From an uncultured Lachnospiraceae bacterium (GTDB taxonomy: Bacteria > Bacillota > Clostridia > Lachnospirales > Lachnospiraceae), in NCBI GenBank assembly GCA_958444395.1, contig CAUCOL010000032.1, positions 1-10,256 of the forward strand: a stretch of DNA of 10,256 bases, given 5' to 3'. A program made the position numbers and the translations under genes. Positions 1 through 5,535 of the stretch are shown here, piece after piece. Below the pieces are notes generated by a model. The model was not told where the DNA came from. It did no database searches and worked only from the letters and a program-made list of their open reading frames with translations. Each line of letters opens with the position of its first letter. Positions within the stretch are counted from its first letter, which is position 1.

Positions 1-1
1 G

Positions 2-256
2 GTAACAGGTGTGCGCAGTGAGATTACTACGGATATAGGTCATATTGTGAAGCTGATCCGTGAGGTGACAGACACACCGGTGGCAGTTGGCTTCGGAATC
101 AATACAAAGCAGCAGGTGCATGAGTATGCATCGATTGCAGATGGAGCGATCGTTGGCAGTGCGATCGTCAAGATCATTGCACAGTATGGTGAAAAAGCAG
201 CACCGGAGATCTACAAATATGTTTCTGAGATGGTCAGCGGACTTCCGGAAGCATAG
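2..256 (+). CDS. trpA: Tryptophan synthase alpha chain, C-terminal end (partial)
   Basis: The gene enters from the left edge with its frame open from base 2, so only about the last 84 residues are visible. TrpA cleaves indole-3-glycerol phosphate to indole and glyceraldehyde 3-phosphate and passes indole to TrpB in the cytosolic alpha2-beta2 complex. The fragment starts with VTGVRSEI, matching the VTG(A/V)R loop of TrpA. It continues with the barrel phosphate-binding segments GFGI (bases 89-100) and GSAIV (155-169), then an amphipathic C-terminal helix ending at TAG 254-256. The catalytic Glu and Asp lie upstream of the window. The terminator about 80 bases downstream suggests this is the last gene of a trp operon, the usual place for trpA. 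The GTG at base 11 is an internal Val codon, not a start. Confidence 0.93.
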   Translation, partial: VTGVRSEITTDIGHIVKLIREVTDTPVAVGFGINTKQQVHEYASIADGAIVGSAIVKIIAQYGEKAAPEIYKYVSEMVSGLPEA

Positions 257-336
257 AAGCAACACTATATGGCTGGAAGGCGGCGCAGATGCTGTCGGCG
301 GTCCCGGTGGTGATTCTTTTGATACGAATAAGACAG

Positions 337-375
337 AAAATGTCGGCAGGTTTTGCCGGCATTTTTCTTTCTCTT
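337..375 (+). terminator. Rho-independent terminator after trpA
   Basis: The arms ATGTCGGCA (340-348) and TGCCGGCAT (354-362) form a 9-bp stem with one T-G wobble and a GGTTT loop. AAA before the stem can pair with TTT after it. A run rich in T follows (362-375). It would end the trp transcript and separate it from the c-di-GMP genes. Confidence 0.88.
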
Positions 376-393
376 TTATTTTGACCGCAAAGA

Positions 394-402
394 TGGTATA
401 CT
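394..402 (+). promoter_or_regulatory. Candidate extended -10 promoter for the c-di-GMP operon
   Basis: TGGTATACT fits the extended -10 pattern TGnTATAAT with one mismatch. No good -35 box lies 16-18 bases upstream, only T/A-rich sequence near 374-380, which an extended -10 can tolerate. A TTGACC at 381-386 is too close to serve this -10; it could pair only with TATGAA (402-407) at a poor 15-base spacing. Transcription would begin near 409 and give a leader of about 93 bases. This is inferred from motif match only. Confidence 0.5.
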
Positions 403-467
403 ATGAACAGAGTGTGAACGTGTAATTATAAGGGATAACACAGCAGAAACAGAACATGATAAAATCT

Positions 468-488
468 TGTATGCATGGGGGGCATACA
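468..488 (+). promoter_or_regulatory. Leader hairpin upstream of the cyclase start
   Basis: TGTATGC (468-474) pairs perfectly with GCATACA (482-488) around the loop ATGGGGG. It has no T-run, so it is not a terminator. It ends 13 bases before the chosen start at 502 and just before the GGGG at 493-496. The alternative ATG at 475 lies in its loop. A role in translation or mRNA stability is possible but unproven. Confidence 0.4.
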
Positions 489-492
489 GAAT

Positions 493-496
493 GGGG
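493..496 (+). promoter_or_regulatory. Ribosome binding site deciding the cyclase start
   Basis: GGGG ends five bases before ATG 502. The junction TGCATATG (497-504) also occurs at the start of the third gene (3529-3536). The earlier in-frame ATG at 475 is preceded by A/T-rich sequence with no Shine-Dalgarno match. Confidence 0.55.
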
Positions 497-501
497 TGCA
501 T

Positions 502-1539
502 ATGAATATAAACGGAGAAGACCGGTATATTATGGCAGGCGTGATCGTTGTTGCGATCGTCTGCGTGATACTGGCAGCGGCATGTATCGGTGCCTTAGTG
601 GTACTGGCGGAAAAAACAAAAAAGATGGAACGATATCGTCTGATCGAGGAACAGTGTCAGGTGATATGGATCGATTATCATTTTCATCCGGCAGAGATGG
701 CGATCGAAGGAGACATCGAGAATTACTGTGACCGGGAAGACGGCAGAGCAGTACTTCGTGGCGCAGAGATCTATGACATCTATAACTGGGTGCATCCGGA
801 CGATCTCTGGGTCAGAAGTGATATCCGGCAGCTGCTGGAGAGTGAGCAGAGGTATTATAAGGGAAATTTCCGACTCCGGCGTGCCGATGGCGGTTATGTG
901 TGGTATACGATGCTTGCGACACTGTGCAAGGATAAGCGGGGGAAGAATGACCGCATGGTGATCCGCCTGGAGAATGCGGACGCCAAATTATCACAGGAAC
1001 AGAATCTTCTGGCAAAAGCAGAGAATGATCTTCTGACCGGTATCTTTAATAAAAAGACGATGGAAGAAAAGATTACGGCTCTGCTGGCAGAATACAGCAA
1101 TAATAAGCATTATATCTTCTTTATGATCGATCTGGATAATTTTAAGGGAGTCAATGATACACTAGGACATATTTACGGTGACAAGGTGCTGACGGATACC
1201 GCAGCCAAGCTAAGGAAGGTCTTTCCGGCACATGCCCTGATCGGCAGACTGGGGGGCGACGAATTTGCGGTTTGTGCTGTTTTTGAAGCCTTTGATGAGG
1301 AGAATCTGGAAGAATATATCGAGAAGAAAGCAGAGCAGCTGCGCGGACAACTGCGGGAGAGTTACTATTGTGATGACCTGGGGGTCGATGTATCTGCCAG
1401 TATCGGCATTGCCTGTGCACCGAGAGACGGTGTGGACTTTGAGACGATTTACCGAAAGGCGGATAAGGCATTATATCTGTCCAAACGTTCCGGAAAAGAC
1501 CGCTATAATATATTCCGGAAGAGCGACGCAAACGAATAA
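502..1539 (+). CDS. Membrane-anchored PAS-GGDEF diguanylate cyclase
   Basis: This 345-residue protein should make c-di-GMP from two GTP at the inner face of the membrane. One hydrophobic segment (about 11-36) follows a short N-terminus and is followed by a Lys-rich stretch, so the rest is cytoplasmic. A PAS_3-like fold spans about 50-160, with HPDD at 98-101 and the strand motif DGGYVWY at 129-135. The GGDEF domain runs from about 170, opening with DLLTG (176-180). Metal-binding Asp210 sits in MIDLDNF, followed by NDTLGH. The signature GGDEF is intact at 251-255, and the late KADKALYLSK helix is present. These residues predict an active cyclase. The product-inhibition site RxxD, normally five residues before the signature, reads PAHA, so this feedback is probably absent. 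Start 502 was chosen for its GGGG site; ATG 475 would add nine residues. It is the first gene of the c-di-GMP group; 69 bases separate it from the next. Confidence 0.88.
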   Translation: MNINGEDRYIMAGVIVVAIVCVILAAACIGALVVLAEKTKKMERYRLIEEQCQVIWIDYHFHPAEMAIEGDIENYCDREDGRAVLRGAEIYDIYNWVHPDDLWVRSDIRQLLESEQRYYKGNFRLRRADGGYVWYTMLATLCKDKRGKNDRMVIRLENADAKLSQEQNLLAKAENDLLTGIFNKKTMEEKITALLAEYSNNKHYIFFMIDLDNFKGVNDTLGHIYGDKVLTDTAAKLRKVFPAHALIGRLGGDEFAVCAVFEAFDEENLEEYIEKKAEQLRGQLRESYYCDDLGVDVSASIGIACAPRDGVDFETIYRKADKALYLSKRSGKDRYNIFRKSDANE

Positions 1540-1597
1540 AAAGAAAAGAGTCATGGCGCATTCTGTGGCAGCACGGTGGATGCAAATGAGGGAGCAT

Positions 1598-1603
1598 GGA
1601 GGA
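1598..1603 (+). promoter_or_regulatory. Shine-Dalgarno deciding the start of the second c-di-GMP gene
   Basis: GGAGGA ends five bases before ATG 1609. The in-frame GTG at 1576 lacks such a site. The paralogue's N-terminus also aligns only with the 1609 start. The 1540-1597 gap shows no terminator or convincing promoter. Confidence 0.85.
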
Positions 1604-1608
1604 AATAC

Positions 1609-3525
1609 ATGGAGTTTGAATACGCATTTGAATTGGTGGGAGTTCTGTTTTTAATATTGATACTGATCAGTAATTCTGCCAAGAACTGGTTATACCTGCG
1701 GGCAAACCGTGTGTTTAACTGGCTGCTGGCTTCCTGCCTGGCTGCTTCTGTTCTGGATCTGGCGGTACATTATATTGTATCGAAATATTCTGTTTCGATC
1801 ACGGGAAGATACTTAATGGGGATGCTTACCAGTCTGAGCGCACTGGGGGTATTGGTCGCATTTTATCTGTATTATCAGGCATTAACCTTTCATATGGATC
1901 GCAAATACGACAGGATGTTTTTTGTATTTTTGATACCGGCACTGCTTCTGGCTGCAGCGGATATATCCAATCCCTGGACGCATATCGTGATGACTTTTCA
2001 GAAAAACGGTCATCGGATGCATATGGGAGAGTTTCTTTCTATCGGTGTGTTTGTATTTTATGTGGTTGGCATGATCATGCTTGCCATCTACAGTTCCGAT
2101 TGTATATCAAGAGCGACAGCTGTTGCGACGATTGCATTAAGCATTGTGCATGTTGTGCTTGTTTATATCCAGTTTCATGTGACACAGGGAAGATATCTTC
2201 TGATGTTTTATTCTGCGGATCTGCTGGCGGTTCTGTGTTATTTTGTCTTTCAGAATATGGATCGTTTTCAGGACAGGGTCAGCGGCGGATTTTCCAGAGC
2301 GGGATTTCGTAAGGTCGTAATGGAAAAATGTCTTTATCAGGAGGGGTTTGGCTGCCTTTTTATTTCCATTAAGAATTATCAGAATCTGGAAAGCATCTGT
2401 ACGCCGGAGGGGCTTTTGACGGTGATGCAGGAGATCGGGCAGGTGCTGCGCCGTTGTGGTGGAAAGCATAACCAGTATCATATTCATGGCTCAGAGTTTG
2501 TGGTGATGCAGGAGACAGAGGAAGATACGGTACGTCTGTATCATCAGGTATTAGAACAGCTTCCGGAGCAGATGCGTGTCAATAACCGCACGGTTGCGAT
2601 CAACTATGGCTTTTATATGCTGACATTAGAAGAGGCATCCTTTAACCGGGGAGATTTTTATCGGATCTTCTCCAGCATGAAAAAGCTCTTAAAGCAGCAG
2701 ACCGACAGCAAGAAGCTGATGCGCTTTGAGGGGGAGATCAAAGATACGATTATGCTGGATCTGTTCATCGGACGTAAGCTGAAACGGATCCTGGCGGAAG
2801 AAAAGGTAGAAGCTCTGTTTATGCCAATCGTAGAAGCAGTAGACGGAACCCCGTATGCGCTGGAGGTGCTGCCGATCATCACGACGGACAACGGAGAGCG
2901 CATTGAGATGGAAAAGGTTTGGAATGTGGCAAAGGAGATGGGATGTCTCAGGGAGGCTTCCCGTATCCTGTTAAGCAACGTGCTGGAATACCTTAGCAGA
3001 GAGAAGATCTTTGAAGAGGGGATACAGGAGATACATATGAACGTACTGCCCCTGCACATCTGCTCGGATGTCATGATCCGCAATTATCAGGAGCTGGCGC
3101 AGAAATATCAGGTGCCGATGAACAGGATCTGTCTGGAATTATCCGAGGATATGAGTGTATCGCAGAATGTATTGCGTGAATATCTGTTGAAGTGGAAAGA
3201 AGCAGGCGTGCGTCTGGTGCTGGATCACTATGGAGAGAATATCTGTAATCTGCAGAGTATTATGAACATGCCGTTTGACCTGGTGAAGGTAAACCGTTTT
3301 ATGGTGGCAGAGTATTGCAGTGGGGAGAGTGATATTCTGGAATATCAGATGGACATGCTGCGGGAGCGTGGCTGGGAGATCTGTCTGGAGGGGATCGATG
3401 ATACGATCAGGTATCAGAAGGTTATGAAACTCCCGATGAAATATCTGCAGGGAAATTATATTTGCAGACCGATGTCAATGGGACGTCTGCAGGCATATAT
3501 CAGTCATGTATTTGAAAAGAAATGA
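1609..3525 (+). CDS. 7TM protein with degenerate GGDEF and degenerate EAL domains
   Basis: This 638-residue protein is built like a c-di-GMP enzyme but is probably not one. Seven hydrophobic segments lie at about 5-20, 34-54, 69-92, 102-120, 141-161, 168-188 and 195-215, with NPWTH at 121-125 after the fourth. A GGDEF-like domain (about 220-380) has HGSEF at 293-297 in place of the signature and lacks the metal-binding Asp, so cyclase activity is unlikely. The EAL-like domain (about 385-638) keeps Glu419 (as EVL), Asn478, Glu510, Glu513, Asp539, Lys560, Glu594 and Gln614. However, the second Asp of the DDFGTG motif is His540, the following loop reads YGENICN, KxD is K560-V-N562, and the Glu after EG is Asp597. 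Loss of the second metal ligand and loop 6 predicts little or no phosphodiesterase activity. It may bind c-di-GMP or partner the next protein. Its stop overlaps the junction with the next gene, implying co-translation. Very weak residual catalysis cannot be excluded. Confidence 0.85.
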   Translation: MEFEYAFELVGVLFLILILISNSAKNWLYLRANRVFNWLLASCLAASVLDLAVHYIVSKYSVSITGRYLMGMLTSLSALGVLVAFYLYYQALTFHMDRKYDRMFFVFLIPALLLAAADISNPWTHIVMTFQKNGHRMHMGEFLSIGVFVFYVVGMIMLAIYSSDCISRATAVATIALSIVHVVLVYIQFHVTQGRYLLMFYSADLLAVLCYFVFQNMDRFQDRVSGGFSRAGFRKVVMEKCLYQEGFGCLFISIKNYQNLESICTPEGLLTVMQEIGQVLRRCGGKHNQYHIHGSEFVVMQETEEDTVRLYHQVLEQLPEQMRVNNRTVAINYGFYMLTLEEASFNRGDFYRIFSSMKKLLKQQTDSKKLMRFEGEIKDTIMLDLFIGRKLKRILAEEKVEALFMPIVEAVDGTPYALEVLPIITTDNGERIEMEKVWNVAKEMGCLREASRILLSNVLEYLSREKIFEEGIQEIHMNVLPLHICSDVMIRNYQELAQKYQVPMNRICLELSEDMSVSQNVLREYLLKWKEAGVRLVLDHYGENICNLQSIMNMPFDLVKVNRFMVAEYCSGESDILEYQMDMLRERGWEICLEGIDDTIRYQKVMKLPMKYLQGNYICRPMSMGRLQAYISHVFEKK

Positions 3526-3527
3526 GG
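3524..3527 (+). promoter_or_regulatory. Shine-Dalgarno deciding the start of the third c-di-GMP gene
   Basis: GAGG overlaps the stop of the previous gene and ends six bases before ATG 3534. Two earlier in-frame ATGs (3522, 3528) are worse placed. Starting at 3534 makes the N-terminus MVYQIYYEL, which matches MEFEYAFEL of the paralogue residue for residue. Confidence 0.75.
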
Positions 3528-3533
3528 ATGCAT

Positions 3534-5456
3534 ATGGTTTATCAGATTTACTATGAGCTGGCATCTGCCGGATTTATACTGGCAGCATTACTGGCTTTTT
3601 ACAGACAAAAGCATTTGGATATCTGCAGAAACACATTTTTTAAGGTGCTTCTGATTCTGGTCGGGCTGTCCTCCGTCGTGGACGTGATCGGCGGTGCGAT
3701 CATTTCCGGAATGTTTGATGTCAGTGTCGGTTGGAAGCAGTTGGCAGAGGTTGTCTGTCTCCTGCTGCACCAGCATTGTGCGATGATCTACGGAATCTAT
3801 ATTCTGGCAGTGCTGCGCCGTCTGGAATTTGCCTATAAATACCGCTGGCAACTGTTGGTACCTTGTGGTCTGGGTCTGATCTGCAGTATCAGTTCCCCGT
3901 GGACGCATATCATGTTTTATTTTAATGCACACGGAGAGCTTTGTTACAGCCGTTGGTATCTGCTGGCGTATCTGCTGATCCTGCTGTATGTGGTCATTCC
4001 GTCTGTGCTGGCGTGCACGATGCGCAAACAGATCAAGGCAGTGGACGTAAACTGGATCTGCCTGTTTTCTGTTATGCTGGTAGCCGGTGTACTGCTGCAG
4101 TACTTTGTATTTAAAGGGGTACTGATCAGCTACATGATGAATTGTCTGGTGGTGTTTGCGTGCTATCTGTTCCTGCAGAACTCCGATTATTATCTGGATG
4201 AAGAGACAGGCCTGTTCAAGCGGCACGGTTTTGAAGAGGTGGTTAAGGAGCGGATGATCTATAAGAAGAAAAGCTCGTATCTGCTGATCCGTATCATGCA
4301 TTATAATACAATGTCAGAAATGTATGAGGATTACCGTCTGACGGAGGTACAGCGCAGGATGGCACAGATCATGCAGACAGAATGCAGGGACTATACCTTC
4401 TATCATATTGCGGCATCTACCTTTGCCGTGATCACCGCTTCACCGGAGGAATCCGAGAGGATCTATCAGATCTTACACGAAGCGATACCAAAGAACTGGA
4501 ATGTCGAAGGGGAAGAGGTTGTACATGAGTACAGCTTTTATACCGTTTCTACACCGGACGAATGCGATAATACCGAAGAATTATTACAGCGTATCAGCTA
4601 TGCCAGATCAGATCATCCGGGACATCATAAACCGGGAGAACTCATCCATCTGACGCATGCGACCGTCGAACTGGCAGAAGAGAAACAGATGGTGGTGGAT
4701 CTGATCGAGGAAGCGATTATGGATAATAGTATCGAACTGAATTTTCAGCCAATCTATTCCCTGGAGAAAAGGCGGATCACTTCCCTGGAGGTGCTTGCCC
4801 GTCTGAAAGACAGAAGTAAAAAATACATTAATCCGGAGTTTTTTATACATATTGCGGAGGAAAACCGTTCGATCATCCAGCTGGGAGAGCAGATCTATAG
4901 GAAAGCCTGTATATTTGCGGTGCAGAATCATATTTTTGAGATGGGGATTGATGACATTAATATCAATTTGTCACCGGTGCAGTGCTGCTATGAAGGGCTG
5001 GCAGACGATCTGATCCGCATCGCAGGAGAGTATGAGATCCCGATGTCACGCATGCATCTGGAGATCACGGAGTCGGATATGATGGATCGGGAAGAAATCG
5101 TGAATACATTGGAGGCACTCTGCGCAGCAGGGGCAAAGATTGCATTGGACGATTTCGGAACGGGATATTCCAGCATGACCAGTATCTCCTCACTTCCGGT
5201 GGAATATGTCAAGATCGATAAGAGCCTGGTCTGGTCGTATGGGGATGGAAAGAACCGTTATCTGAATCAGCTGGTTCCAATGATCCATGCCGAGGGAAAG
5301 AAGATTATTTCCGAGGGAATCGAAACACAGGATCATATTGATATCTTTGAGCGGTTAAACGGAGATTTCCTGCAGGGATACTATTATTCCAAACCATTGA
5401 AGGAAGAAGACTTTATTGCATATCTGAAAGAAGTAAATGGAGTAGCTGAGGCGTAG
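3534..5456 (+). CDS. 7TM c-di-GMP phosphodiesterase: degenerate GGDEF, intact EAL
   Basis: This 640-residue membrane protein is predicted to hydrolyse c-di-GMP to pGpG. Seven hydrophobic segments lie at about 6-22, 36-56, 69-94, 103-119, 141-162, 173-192 and 197-214, with SPWTH at 121-125. The GGDEF-like domain begins at ETGLF (224-228) but has AASTF at 293-297 instead of the signature, so it cannot be a cyclase and is probably structural or regulatory. The EAL domain has the full set of family catalytic residues: Glu419 (in LEVLAR; Val replaces the usual Ala), Asn478, Glu510 and Glu513 (EITE), Asp539-Asp540 (DDFGTGYSS), Lys560 and Asp562 (KID), Glu594 and Glu597 (EGIE), and Gln614. Its start lies eight bases past the preceding stop, which suggests translational coupling. 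It is a tandem paralogue of that gene. The hydrophobic sensor's ligand is unknown; it resembles 7TM input modules of other signalling proteins only in general form. Confidence 0.88.
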   Translation: MVYQIYYELASAGFILAALLAFYRQKHLDICRNTFFKVLLILVGLSSVVDVIGGAIISGMFDVSVGWKQLAEVVCLLLHQHCAMIYGIYILAVLRRLEFAYKYRWQLLVPCGLGLICSISSPWTHIMFYFNAHGELCYSRWYLLAYLLILLYVVIPSVLACTMRKQIKAVDVNWICLFSVMLVAGVLLQYFVFKGVLISYMMNCLVVFACYLFLQNSDYYLDEETGLFKRHGFEEVVKERMIYKKKSSYLLIRIMHYNTMSEMYEDYRLTEVQRRMAQIMQTECRDYTFYHIAASTFAVITASPEESERIYQILHEAIPKNWNVEGEEVVHEYSFYTVSTPDECDNTEELLQRISYARSDHPGHHKPGELIHLTHATVELAEEKQMVVDLIEEAIMDNSIELNFQPIYSLEKRRITSLEVLARLKDRSKKYINPEFFIHIAEENRSIIQLGEQIYRKACIFAVQNHIFEMGIDDININLSPVQCCYEGLADDLIRIAGEYEIPMSRMHLEITESDMMDREEIVNTLEALCAAGAKIALDDFGTGYSSMTSISSLPVEYVKIDKSLVWSYGDGKNRYLNQLVPMIHAEGKKIISEGIETQDHIDIFERLNGDFLQGYYYSKPLKEEDFIAYLKEVNGVAEA

Positions 5457-5459
5457 AGA

Positions 5460-5473
5460 CAGACATATGTCTG
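5460..5473. repeat. Perfect 14-bp palindrome between the phosphodiesterase gene and rhaB
   Basis: CAGACATATGTCTG is its own reverse complement. It starts four bases after the stop at 5456 and lies about 30 bases before the candidate -10 of rhaB. No T-run follows, so it is not a standard terminator. It could be a binding site for a dimeric regulator, or chance. Confidence 0.4.
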
Positions 5474-5504
5474 CCGGATGCGCAGCAGGAAAGCGGATAA
5501 ATAC

Positions 5505-5515
5505 TATACTATGAT
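5505..5515 (+). promoter_or_regulatory. Possible -10 region of a rhaB promoter
   Basis: TATACT (5505-5510) overlaps TATGAT (5510-5515) upstream of rhaB. Neither has a recognisable -35 at 16-18 bases, so this would be a weak or activator-dependent promoter. Read-through from the c-di-GMP genes is an alternative, as no terminator is seen between them. Confidence 0.35.
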
Positions 5516-5535
5516 AATAGAAAGGATAAAGCAGC

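Noticed and set aside
257..330. GC-rich stretch after trpA with an apparent continuing frame
   Set aside because: No start with a ribosome site and no recognisable product; it is best read as the untranslated tail of the trp transcript.
383..394. ACCGCAAAG, loosely like the conserved ACGCAAAGCC part of the GEMM-I c-di-GMP riboswitch, near c-di-GMP genes
   Set aside because: The other conserved block (GGCAAACC type) and the paired stems are missing, and the sequence lies in the proposed promoter rather than in the leader.
475..1539. Longer cyclase reading starting at ATG 475
   Set aside because: No ribosome site precedes it and it lies inside a hairpin loop; ATG 502 has GGGG at the right spacing.
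1576..1608. GTG start upstream of the second c-di-GMP gene
   Set aside because: ATG 1609 has a strong GGAGGA site, and its N-terminus aligns with the paralogue without the extra 11 residues.
1553..1654. Short + frame from ATG 1553 in the gap between the first two c-di-GMP genes
   Set aside because: It has a weak ribosome site, runs out of frame into the next gene and encodes no recognisable peptide.
3522..3533. Four-base ATGA overlap start for the third c-di-GMP gene
   Set aside because: Attractive for coupling, but the GAGG site is properly spaced for 3534 and the paralogue alignment supports 3534.
3588..4301. Long open frame on the - strand (237 codons) inside the phosphodiesterase gene
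   Set aside because: It lies wholly within a well-supported gene, has no recognisable domain or ribosome site, and its composition reads as a mirror of the + strand codons. The same applies to long antisense frames in rhaB (6349-6906) and the peptidase gene (8342-8983).
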